Shown: positions 1-5,096 of the stretch, one piece after another
Layout of the letters: every line of letters starts with the position of its first letter
Numbering within the stretch: position 1 is the first letter of the stretch
Assembly (NCBI GenBank): GCA_021808985.1
Contig: JAKBAQ010000146.1
Span: 1 to 7,155, forward strand
DNA length: 7,155 bases
Origin: Pseudomonadota bacterium
GTDB taxonomy: Bacteria; Pseudomonadota; Alphaproteobacteria; Acetobacterales; Acetobacteraceae
Direction: 5' to 3'
Notes under the pieces: generated by a model
The model's database searches: none
Seen by the model: the letters and a program-made list of their open reading frames with translations, nothing else
What the model was told of the DNA's origin: nothing
Position numbers and translations under genes: made by a program

Positions 1-1
1 G

Positions 2-865
2 GTGGCGGAGGCGGGCAGTTTCACCCATGCGGGGGATACGCTGAACCTTAGCCAGTCGGCGGTGTCGCGGCAGATTTCGGCGCTGGAGGAGGCGCTCTCG
101 GTGCCGCTGTTCCACCGCCATGCGCGCGGGCTTATCCTCACCGAGCAGGGTGAGGCGCTGAACCGCACCGTGCGCGAGGTGTTCGCCAAGCTGGCGATGA
201 CCGAGGCGCTGCTGGCCGAAAGCAAGGAAAAGCCGGCCGGGCGGCTGAAGGTGACAACCACGCACAGCTTTGGCGTGGCCTGGCTGGCGCCGCGGCTGAA
301 AACCTTTCTGGCCGCGCACCCGGATGTGACCGTGACCCTGCTGCTCGACGACACGGACCTGGACTTGGCGATGCGCGAGGCGGATGTGGCTATTCGCATG
401 CATCCGCCGCGCCAGCCAGACCTGGTGCAGCGCCATCTGGGGGAAATCCGCAGCCAGATCTGGGCTTCGGCGGAGTACCTGAAGGCCAACGGCACGCCGC
501 AGAGCGTGGAGGACCTGGACCACCACAAGCTGATATTGTTCGGCGACCGCAAGCCGCCGGTGCCGGATGTGAACTGGTTGGCCGAGGTGGGCCGCAAGGA
601 CGGCACGCCGCGCCGGGGCGTGCTGGAGGTGAACTCCCTGCAGGCGATGCTGGTGTGCATCCGCAACGGCATGGGCGTGGGCGCGGTGCCGGATTATCTG
701 GTGCAGGACCAGACCGGGCTGGTGAACGTGCTGCCCGAGCTGAAGAAGCCGGCCAATGAGATGTACTTCGTGTATCCGGAGGAGCTGCGCAACAGCAAAC
801 GGGTCTCGGTTTTCCGTGACTTTCTGGTGAATAGCATCTCCGAACGTAACCCCTCCAAACCCTGA
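2..865 (+). CDS. lsrB: LysR-type transcriptional regulator, LsrB/VtlR-like (5' end cut by the window)
   Basis: This is a DNA-binding regulator of the LysR family lacking roughly its first dozen residues. The frame is open to the window edge, and the GTG at position 2 is an internal codon, not the start. The visible part (287 residues) begins inside the winged helix-turn-helix: AGSFTHAGDTLNLSQSAVS at about residues 4-22, then the linker helix to about residue 75. The effector-binding domain runs from about residue 82 to the end. The segments DVAIRM, RQPDLVQRHL and FVYPEELR resemble, from memory, the LsrB (Sinorhizobium, Agrobacterium) and VtlR (Brucella) group, which controls stress and envelope functions and, in Brucella, the small RNA AbcR2. 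The visible part has a single cysteine (residue 219). The gene is followed by its own terminator and then an AbcR-like RNA gene, which supports the assignment. The LysR family is certain; the LsrB orthology is likely but unproven. Confidence 0.9.
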   Translation: MAEAGSFTHAGDTLNLSQSAVSRQISALEEALSVPLFHRHARGLILTEQGEALNRTVREVFAKLAMTEALLAESKEKPAGRLKVTTTHSFGVAWLAPRLKTFLAAHPDVTVTLLLDDTDLDLAMREADVAIRMHPPRQPDLVQRHLGEIRSQIWASAEYLKANGTPQSVEDLDHHKLILFGDRKPPVPDVNWLAEVGRKDGTPRRGVLEVNSLQAMLVCIRNGMGVGAVPDYLVQDQTGLVNVLPELKKPANEMYFVYPEELRNSKRVSVFRDFLVNSISERNPSKP

Positions 866-866
866 G

Positions 867-923
867 CCGGCTTGCCCGCCCGCCCACCCTGCCGCAAAAA
901 GCGGCGGGGATGGCCGGTTTTTT
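867..923 (+). terminator. Intrinsic terminator of the LysR-type gene
   Basis: The segment starts two bases after the stop codon. CCGGC (867-871) pairs with GCCGG (913-917). Inside lies an imperfect GC-rich arm closed by GCCGC-AAAAA-GCGGC (891-905). Six T residues (918-923) follow the outer stem directly. The long outer loop makes the exact fold uncertain, but the position and the T-tract fit Rho-independent termination. Confidence 0.6.
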
Positions 924-1010
924 GGGCTCTGACTCGCCATTATGCTTGCCGCGCGGGGCTGACTCGCAATCAGTGGTTACAAGAATCCCCTGAGATTACG
1001 AAATTAACAC

Positions 1011-1039
1011 TTAAATATTTTTTGGTTGTGGCTTATATA
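1011..1039 (+). promoter_or_regulatory. Putative promoter of the small RNA
   Basis: TTAAAT (1011-1016) and TATATA (1034-1039) are separated by 17 bases. They lie in an AT-rich stretch (about 1000-1046) that stands out from its GC-rich surroundings. The predicted start, near 1046, falls exactly where the first RNA hairpin begins. A TTAA-N3-TTAA element (1004-1014) overlaps the -35 and could be a regulator site. The -35 match is only moderate. Confidence 0.5.
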
Positions 1040-1045
1040 CAACAT

Positions 1046-1173
1046 TGTCCGGTGCGAGCCGGACATCGTTCAGCCCGCGAGGGTTGGATTGGGACTTCGG
1101 TCCTGACGTCTCCCAGACGTGAAGCCTCCCTGTTGACTTGACCCGCTGGCCCATTGGCCGCGGGTCTTTTTTT
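1046..1173 (+). ncRNA. AbcR-like (alpha-r15-type) trans-acting small RNA, candidate
   Basis: This is a compact chain of stem-loops of about 128 bases that ends in an intrinsic terminator. Hairpin 1 is GTCCGG/CCGGAC (1047-1052 with 1059-1064). Hairpin 2 is CAGCCC/GGGTTG with a GCGA tetraloop (1071-1086). Hairpin 3 is GGAC-TTCG-GTCC (1092-1103), the extra-stable C(UUCG)G form. Hairpin 4 is ACGTCT/AGACGT (1106-1120) and displays CTCCCA at its tip. A single-stranded linker with CCTCCC (1125-1130) follows, then the terminator. AbcR RNAs of rhizobia block translation of many ABC-transporter mRNAs through exposed CUCCC-type anti-Shine-Dalgarno stretches, and their genes lie beside lsrB. Both properties are seen here. 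That an RNA gene exists is well supported; the family name rests on motif and synteny recalled from memory. The 3' part also recalls the suhB/alpha-r14 group. No credible protein is encoded. Confidence 0.7.
1140..1173 (+). terminator. Strong intrinsic terminator ending the small RNA
   Basis: GACCCGC (1140-1146) pairs with GCGGGTC (1160-1166). An inner GGCC/GGCC stem (1148-1151 with 1156-1159) has a CATT loop, and one T (1147) is bulged. Seven T residues (1167-1173) follow at once. There is no matching T-run on the other side, so it acts on the plus strand only. Confidence 0.92.
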
Positions 1174-1212
1174 GGCGCGGGCGGCGGGGGTTGGCGGCGG
1201 AGACGGGGAAAC

Positions 1213-1286
1213 TGGAGCGGGTAGCGGGAATCGAACCCGCGCATCAAGCTTGGGAAGCTAACAGGCTACCATTACATCATACCCGC
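1213..1286 (-). tRNA. tRNA-Gly, anticodon CCC
   Basis: Read on the minus strand, this is a complete 74-base tRNA. The acceptor stem is GCGGGTA/TACCCGC, T is the discriminator base, and CCA is encoded in the DNA (1213-1215). The T arm is GCGGG-TTCGATT-CCCGC, a perfect five-pair stem. The anticodon loop TTCCCAA places CCC at positions 34-36, which reads the glycine codon GGG. The D loop has the expected AATGGTA. The anticodon stem is TTAGC/GCTTG and contains a T-T mismatch (positions 28-42) next to a T-G wobble (27-43). The D stem also has a T-C mismatch (11-24). Identity as a glycine tRNA is secure despite the weak stems. Confidence 0.96.
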
Positions 1287-1298
1287 CCGTGAGGGCAC

Positions 1299-1326
1299 AC
1301 ATAATCCGCCCGGCCGGGGTGCGCAA
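1299..1326 (-). promoter_or_regulatory. Possible promoter of tRNA-Gly
   Basis: On the minus strand TTGCGC (1326-1321) and TTATGT (1304-1299) are 16 bases apart, with the tRNA beginning 13 bases past the -10. Both elements are weak matches, and the -35 lies inside a strong hairpin. Read-through from the upstream dehydrogenase gene, which lacks a clear terminator, is an alternative. Confidence 0.25.
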
Positions 1327-1345
1327 GCGCCCGCGCGCCCCGGCC
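1312..1345. other. 13-pair GC hairpin between dehydrogenase gene and tRNA
   Basis: GGCCGGGG (1312-1319) pairs with CCCCGGCC (1338-1345). The stem continues through TGCGC/GCGCG (1320-1324 with 1333-1337) and leaves an eight-base loop. There is no T-tract on either strand, so it is not a classical terminator. It begins 12 bases after the stop codon of the minus-strand dehydrogenase gene and could stabilise that mRNA's 3' end or mark a processing point ahead of the tRNA. Confidence 0.6.
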
Positions 1346-1357
1346 TAGATCGGGACG

Positions 1358-2449
1358 CTAGAACGATGTGATGACGCTGCGCGCGATGGCGCCGGTTTTC
1401 AGCTCCTTATAGGCGGCGTTGATCTCGGAGACGTTGATCTCCCTGGAGATCAGATCGTCGAGGTTGAAGCGGCCCTGGAGGTAGAGGTTGGCGTACATCG
1501 GGATATCGTGGCGGATATTGGTGGAGCCCATGTAGACGGCCTTGATGGTGGCCTGGCTGTAGGCGAGGTCGGCCAGGACCTCGATGCTGATGGTGGCGCC
1601 GGGCTTGTGCACGCCGATGAGATAGATGCCGCCGCCGGTGCGGATCATCTTGATGGCCTGCTCGGTGGTGGATTTGAGGCCGATGACCTCGAACACATGG
1701 TGCACGCCCAGGCCCGTGAGCGCGCGCACCGCGGCCACGGGGTCGCCATCGCTGGGGTTGATGAAGTCGGTCGCGCCGAACTTGCGGGCGAGGGCTTCTT
1801 TTTTGGGCTGCGTGTCAATGGCGATGATGCGCGTGGCGCCCGCGAGCTTGGCCCCGGAGATGACATTGAGCCCAACACCGCCGGCGCCGAACACGGCGAC
1901 CGTGTCTCCCGCCTGGACATTGGCGGTGTTGATGGCCGCCCCCGCGCCGGTGACCGTGCCGCAGCCCAGAATGCAGGCCTGCGGGAAGGGCAGCGCCTTG
2001 GGCACCTTCACCAGCTGGTTCTCATGCACCAGCGAGAAGGCGGCGAAGGCGGCGGTGCCGAAGGTGGCGTAGACCGGCTGGCCATCGCGGCTGAGGCGCG
2101 GCGCGTCGGCGGGGCCGCGCACGGTCTCCTCGGGGTGCTCGCACTGGTAGGTGCGCCCGCCGAGGCAGGCGTCACAATGGCCGCAGAACTGGATGAGCGA
2201 GCCGACCACATGGTCCCCCACCGCCAGGCCGCGCACATCGGGCCCCAGCTCGCGCACGATGCCGGCCAGCTCATGCCCGGCCACGGCGGGCAGCGGCATG
2301 CCAAAATCGTTTTCAGCCATGTGCAGGTCGGAGTGGCAAAGGCCGGATGCCTTGACCTCGACCAGAACCTCGCGCCCGCGCGGTGAGTCGATCTGGATGT
2401 CCTCGATTTCAAACACACCGCTCAGGCGGTTCAGTACGGCTGCTTTCAT
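1358..2449 (-). CDS. Zinc-dependent alcohol dehydrogenase (medium-chain family)
   Basis: This cytoplasmic NAD(P)-linked oxidoreductase interconverts alcohols and aldehydes or ketones. It has 363 residues, the usual length. The N-terminal GroES-like domain carries the catalytic zinc ligands Cys38 (GLCHSD), His59-Glu60 (GHE) and Cys163 (LGCG). Four structural zinc cysteines are present at 89, 92, 95 and 103. The Rossmann fold has GAGGVG at 188-193, and Asp212 at the end of the second strand suggests NAD rather than NADP. The overall pattern resembles class III/benzyl-alcohol-type enzymes, but the substrate cannot be told from sequence. The start ATG is supported by GGAGGA (2462-2457) seven bases upstream. 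It is transcribed away from the metZ-type gene and shares a 259-base intergenic region with it. The gene is intact, with all zinc ligands present. Confidence 0.95.
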   Translation of the reverse strand: MKAAVLNRLSGVFEIEDIQIDSPRGREVLVEVKASGLCHSDLHMAENDFGMPLPAVAGHELAGIVRELGPDVRGLAVGDHVVGSLIQFCGHCDACLGGRTYQCEHPEETVRGPADAPRLSRDGQPVYATFGTAAFAAFSLVHENQLVKVPKALPFPQACILGCGTVTGAGAAINTANVQAGDTVAVFGAGGVGLNVISGAKLAGATRIIAIDTQPKKEALARKFGATDFINPSDGDPVAAVRALTGLGVHHVFEVIGLKSTTEQAIKMIRTGGGIYLIGVHKPGATISIEVLADLAYSQATIKAVYMGSTNIRHDIPMYANLYLQGRFNLDDLISREINVSEINAAYKELKTGAIARSVITSF

Positions 2450-2469
2450 CTCTGCTTCCTCCGGGGGTT

Positions 2470-2485
2470 ATTGTAACAATCGTTA
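2470..2485. promoter_or_regulatory. Palindrome over the likely -10 of the dehydrogenase promoter
   Basis: ATTGTAACAAT (2470-2480) is a perfect 5-1-5 inverted repeat. The overlapping TAAC-N4-GTTA (2474-2485) is a second one. On the minus strand the first contains TACAAT, a good -10 element, about 20 bases before the start codon. An operator overlapping the -10 is a common arrangement for TetR- or LacI-like repressors. No regulator is identified, and no good -35 is seen. Confidence 0.35.
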
Positions 2486-2530
2486 TGGTGGCCGCATCCA
2501 AGCAGACGCGGCCCGTTCCTGCAACCGGCA

Positions 2531-2559
2531 TTGACCGGGCGGCGTGGCGGGTCTAGGCG
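2531..2559 (+). promoter_or_regulatory. Putative promoter for the SAM-II/metZ transcript
   Basis: TTGACC (2531-2536) is a five-of-six -35 match, followed after 17 bases by the weak -10 TAGGCG (2554-2559). The predicted start near 2566 falls just before the first paired base of the riboswitch (2569), which supports the call. Confidence 0.5.
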
Positions 2560-2568
2560 GAAACCATG

Positions 2569-2642
2569 CCTCGTGATTTGTCCGGCCGGATTGCGGCGAG
2601 GTGGCGTCCCGCGGATGCCGGTAAACAAACGCGCTAAAGAGG
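2569..2642 (+). promoter_or_regulatory. SAM-II riboswitch aptamer
   Basis: This RNA element binds S-adenosylmethionine and lowers expression of methionine-synthesis genes, typically ahead of metA, metX or metZ in alphaproteobacteria. Stem P1 is CCTCG/CGAGG (2569-2573 with 2597-2601). The conserved TGATTTG follows (2574-2580), and TTGC stands at 2591-2594. The pseudoknot forms between TTTGT (2577-2581) and ACAAA (2625-2629). The hallmark GCTAAAGAGG closes the element (2633-2642). An additional hairpin, GGCGTCC/GGATGCC (2603-2609 with 2613-2619, one G-T pair), sits in the loop between P1 and the pseudoknot strand. The gene downstream is a homocysteine-forming enzyme, as expected. The aptamer ends 66 bases before the start codon, further than usual for this class. 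Confidence 0.92.
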
Positions 2643-2643
2643 C

Positions 2644-2703
2644 TGTGGCGCGGCCACGCGCCATATCCCCCGCCGGCCGGATGTGTTTGTGAAGCGAGGG
2701 GAT
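2644..2703 (+). promoter_or_regulatory. Structured leader that can hide the metZ ribosome-binding site
   Basis: Two hairpins lie between the aptamer and the gene. The first, TGGCGCG/CGCGCCA (2646-2652 with 2657-2663), can be extended at its base to 2644-2665. The second pairs ATCCCC-CGC (2665-2673) with GCG-A-GGGGAT (2694-2703), nine pairs with a bulged A. It buries GAGGGG (2696-2701), the Shine-Dalgarno sequence of the following gene. This may be the expression platform, or a separate translational control. No T-tract is present, so transcription termination is unlikely. The fold was derived by eye. Confidence 0.5.
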
Positions 2704-2708
2704 TTGAG

Positions 2709-3893
2709 ATGAGCGATTCCGATAACCAGCGTCTGGCGACCAAGCTGATCCATGCCGGGCGCATCCGCACGAATTTGGACGAGAACGCGGAGGCGCTCTT
2801 TCTCACCTCCGGCTTTGTGTATGAGAACGCGGAGATGGCCGAGGCGGTGTTCACCAACCAGGTTCAGCATTTCCAGTATTCGCGCTTCGCCAACCCCACG
2901 GTGAGCATGCTGGAGCAGAAGCTCGCGGCCATCGAGGGCGCGGATGTGTGCCGCTGCACGGCGACGGGGATGGCCGCTGTCTCCTCGGCGATGCTGGCCG
3001 GGCTGAAGGCGGGGCAGCGCGTGGTGGCCGCCCGCGCGCTGTTTGGCTCCTGCCACTGGATCGTGAGCACCCTGCTGCCGCAATACGGCATCACCACCGA
3101 GTTCGTGGACGGCGCGGACCTGGCGGCCTGGGCCAAGGCGCTGGCCACCCCGGCGGCGATGGTGCTGCTGGAGACCCCCTCCAACCCGATGCTGGACATG
3201 GTGGACCTGCGCGCGGTCAGCGATCTGGCGCATGCCGCCGGCGCCATCGTGGTGGTGGATAATGTGTTCGCCACGCCCCTGCTGCAACGCCCGCTGGAAT
3301 TTGGCGCCGATGTGGTGGTGTATTCCGCCACCAAGCACATGGACGGCCAAGGCCGCGTGCTGGGCGGCGCCGTGCTGGGGCCGAAGAAATGGATGGAGGA
3401 GGTGTTTCAGCCGTTTTTCCGCAACACCGGCCCGGCGCTCTCGCCGTTCAATGCCTGGGTGATTCTGAAGGGGCTGGAGACCATGGCGCTGCGGGTGCAG
3501 GCGCAGTCCGCCGCCGCCGAGGCCATTGCCAGGTTTTTGGAAGCCCGCCCGGAAATTTCGCGCGCGCTCTACCCCACCCTGGCCTCGCACCCGCAGCGCG
3601 AACTCGCCATGCGCCAGATGAGCGCTGGCGGCACCATGGTCACCTTCGAGCTGAAGGGCGGCAAAGCCGCCGCCTTCGCGCTGATGAACGCGTTCAAAAT
3701 CATCAGCATTTCCAACAATCTGGGCGATACCAAATCGCTGGCGACGCACCCGGCCACCACCACGCACATGCGCATCGGCCCGGATGAGCGCGCGCGCCTT
3801 GGCATCACCGATGGCACCATCCGCCTCTCGGTGGGGCTGGAAGACCCGGCCGACCTGATCGACGACCTGACCCAGGCGCTGCGGTTCTGCTAA
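2709..3893 (+). CDS. metZ: O-succinylhomoserine sulfhydrylase (methionine biosynthesis)
   Basis: This cytoplasmic PLP enzyme of the Cys/Met metabolism family makes homocysteine from an acylated homoserine and sulfide, the direct-sulfuration route to methionine. It has 394 residues, the normal length. YSRFANPT with Tyr57 and Arg59 contributes to the neighbouring active site of the dimer. Gly87-Met88 lies in the cofactor phosphate loop. Asp184 (VVVDN) holds the pyridine nitrogen. Lys209 in SATKHMDGQGR forms the Schiff base. The C-terminal block TTTHMRIGPDERARLGITDGTIRLSVG binding-region residues (about 350-376) are typical of the family. The start ATG follows GAGGGG by seven bases. The preceding SAM-II element ties it to methionine feedback. 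The succinyl rather than acetyl donor is inferred from alphaproteobacterial MetZ enzymes; a cystathionine synthase or lyase is less likely. Confidence 0.94.
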   Translation: MSDSDNQRLATKLIHAGRIRTNLDENAEALFLTSGFVYENAEMAEAVFTNQVQHFQYSRFANPTVSMLEQKLAAIEGADVCRCTATGMAAVSSAMLAGLKAGQRVVAARALFGSCHWIVSTLLPQYGITTEFVDGADLAAWAKALATPAAMVLLETPSNPMLDMVDLRAVSDLAHAAGAIVVVDNVFATPLLQRPLEFGADVVVYSATKHMDGQGRVLGGAVLGPKKWMEEVFQPFFRNTGPALSPFNAWVILKGLETMALRVQAQSAAAEAIARFLEARPEISRALYPTLASHPQRELAMRQMSAGGTMVTFELKGGKAAAFALMNAFKIISISNNLGDTKSLATHPATTTHMRIGPDERARLGITDGTIRLSVGLEDPADLIDDLTQALRFC

Positions 3894-3901
3894 CGCCGTT
3901 A

Positions 3902-3931
3902 TTGAACATTGCCCCGCCGCCCTGGTAAGCT
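3902..3931 (+). promoter_or_regulatory. Possible promoter of the acidic-protein gene
   Basis: TTGAAC (3902-3907) and TAAGCT (3926-3931) are 18 bases apart in the short gap after the metZ-type gene. No terminator is visible in that gap, so co-transcription with the upstream gene is equally possible. Confidence 0.35.
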
Positions 3932-3958
3932 CGGCGCCGGTATTGTTGGGAGATTCGC

Positions 3959-4423
3959 ATGGCGGCCACTGCTGTTTTCACTCGTCTGCCACGCGCGGAG
4001 CTGACCGAGCTGGTGGCCGCCGCGCAGGATGACGACCCGCAGGCCCTGCCGGCCTTTCTGGCCGCCAACGGCACCTCGGTGGCGGATTTCGATTACGATG
4101 GCGAGATCTTCACGGCGCTGCTGCCCATCCTCTCGGATGATTACGATATCGAGCTGGAAGCCAGCGAGAACGAGACCGTGGCCGAGATCGCGGAAGCCTC
4201 GCAGGCGCTGGTCTTCATCATGACCGCCGATGACCAGGACAAATATCTGGAGGCCCTGAACCCGGATAATTTCGATGAGGAAGAGCTGGGCGAGGCCTAT
4301 GAGGACTTCATCGAGGAAGAGGATGAAAACGGCGGCGAGATGATGCTGGCCGGGATCACCGCGCTCTACACCGCGCTCGCCGAGGCGGATGCGGGGCATG
4401 TCATCGTCGTGACCGTGGGGTAG
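3959..4423 (+). CDS. Hypothetical highly acidic protein
   Basis: I do not recognise this protein. It has 154 residues and starts at an ATG preceded by GGGAGA (3948-3953), five bases away. By count it carries 38 Asp/Glu against three Arg/Lys, giving a strongly negative charge along the whole chain, densest at about residues 105-127 (FDEEEL to EEEDENGG). There is no signal peptide, no membrane segment and no cysteine. Hydrophobic alternation in the first 60 residues and in the final MMLAGITALYTALAEADAGHVIVVTVG-type end (from residue 128) suggests a folded alpha/beta domain rather than a disordered acidic tail. The codon pattern matches the neighbouring genes, so it does not look newly acquired. 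It may be co-transcribed with the metZ-type gene 65 bases upstream. A charge-mimic, metal-binding or chaperone-like role can be imagined, but none is supported. Confidence 0.8.
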   Translation: MAATAVFTRLPRAELTELVAAAQDDDPQALPAFLAANGTSVADFDYDGEIFTALLPILSDDYDIELEASENETVAEIAEASQALVFIMTADDQDKYLEALNPDNFDEEELGEAYEDFIEEEDENGGEMMLAGITALYTALAEADAGHVIVVTVG

Positions 4424-4445
4424 CCCGGTCACCGCGAAGAGCCGG

Positions 4446-4497
4446 AAAAAGAGCCGCCCCTTTTTTGCAAAAAAGGGGCGGCTCCAAAAAACTTTTT
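4446..4497. terminator. Bidirectional 16-pair terminator between convergent genes
   Basis: A perfect inverted repeat has arms 4451-4466 and 4469-4484 and only GC between them. Each arm is ten GC-rich bases plus a run of six T or A. On the minus strand five T residues follow directly (4450-4446), making it a strong terminator for the lipoprotein gene. On the plus strand a T5 run (4493-4497) comes eight bases after the stem, so it is weaker for the acidic-protein gene. Confidence 0.9.
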
Positions 4498-4516
4498 AAA
4501 AATGCCCCCGAGGGGC
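4498..4516 (-). terminator. First of two tandem terminators of the lipoprotein gene
   Basis: GCCCC/GGGGC (4504-4508 with 4512-4516) forms a tight five-pair hairpin. On the minus strand it is followed by A and five T residues (4502-4498). It begins eight bases after the stop codon and precedes the longer terminator at 4446-4497. Confidence 0.6.
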
Positions 4517-4523
4517 CGCAGCC

Positions 4524-5066
4524 TCAGTTCGTGTGCTGGGCGGCGGCCTGGAGGTTGGCGGCGTCGGAGAGGATGCGGTCCTCAAGCCCGGTGGCGGTGG
4601 CGGGGTCGGCCGGCGCGTCCACCCACTGGCCGCCCTGCTGCACCTGGCGGAACACGCTGACCTGGATGGCGTTGGCCGTCAGCTCACGGCCTAGGATATA
4701 GGCGTTGACCTTGAAACGCTCATCAGGCGTGGCGGGAGGTGTGTACCAGTCAGTGATGATGACGCCGCCGAACGGATCCGCCGAGACCAGCGGCATGAAG
4801 GAGAGCGTGTTGAGCGTGGCGCGCCACAGATAGGCGTTGACCTGGATCTGCGTGGCCTGGGCGGTGCCGCCGCCGCCGCTGGTGCCGCGCCCGAAGGTGA
4901 AGAGCGTGCCCGAGGAGCTGCTGGCCGCCTGAGAGGGGTTGGAGCCGCCGGGGACGAGCGGGCTGTTGATGTCAGGCGCCGAGGTTTTCACGCCGCTGCA
5001 GGCGGCCAGGGCGAGCAGGCTCGCGGCCAAGGTGGCGGGCACGGCAAATTTTCGTAGAACTCGCAA
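4524..5066 (-). CDS. DUF3576 domain lipoprotein
   Basis: This envelope lipoprotein of unknown function has 180 residues. The N-terminus is a lipoprotein signal: basic MRVLRK, a hydrophobic stretch to residue 20, and the lipobox LAAC with Cys23 as the lipidated residue. Serine at +2 predicts outer-membrane delivery. Residues about 27-70 are a low-complexity linker rich in Ser, Gly and Pro. The DUF3576 domain spans about 74-170 and shows VNAYLWRATLNTLSFMPL, DPFGGVIITDWY, ERFKVNAYILGREL and WVDAPADPATAT, as I recall for this alphaproteobacterial family. The start is TTG: no ATG or GTG exists in frame before the upstream stop at 5102-5100, and GGAGAG lies five bases ahead of the TTG. A short frame, MQFYALES (5094-5068), ends two bases before the TTG and could couple translation. 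The family often neighbours leuS and lptE genes, but here it follows a porin. Confidence 0.9.
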   Translation of the reverse strand: MRVLRKFAVPATLAASLLALAACSGVKTSAPDINSPLVPGGSNPSQAASSSSGTLFTFGRGTSGGGGTAQATQIQVNAYLWRATLNTLSFMPLVSADPFGGVIITDWYTPPATPDERFKVNAYILGRELTANAIQVSVFRQVQQGGQWVDAPADPATATGLEDRILSDAANLQAAAQHTN

Positions 5067-5096
5067 ATCAGCTCTCCAGGGCGTAAAACTGCATGC

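Noticed and set aside
872..1141. An 89-codon open frame on the plus strand
   Set aside because: It runs through the LysR terminator, the promoter and the small-RNA hairpins, has no recognisable domain, and its composition is explained by those elements.
1046..1173. 6S RNA, signal-recognition-particle RNA or tmRNA
   Set aside because: The chain of short local hairpins does not form the single long rod of 6S or SRP RNA, and the SRP tetraloop region and a tRNA-like end are absent.
1174..1212. A second tandem AbcR copy, as in Agrobacterium and Sinorhizobium
   Set aside because: No second promoter, hairpin chain or T-tract is present between the terminator and the tRNA.
1508..2386. A 292-codon open frame antisense to the alcohol dehydrogenase
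   Set aside because: It is a low-complexity Gly/Ala/Asp shadow of a gene with all zinc ligands intact.
2645..2692. A 15-codon leader peptide starting at GTG after the SAM-II element
   Set aside because: GAGG lies only two bases before the GTG, too close for efficient initiation, and the peptide has no methionine-rich or other regulatory signature. The stretch is better explained as the hairpin at 2644-2665.
2634..3767. A 377-codon open frame antisense to the metZ-type gene
   Set aside because: It is rich in His, Arg, Gly and Gln, typical of a shadow frame in GC-rich DNA. The opposite strand encodes a complete PLP enzyme.
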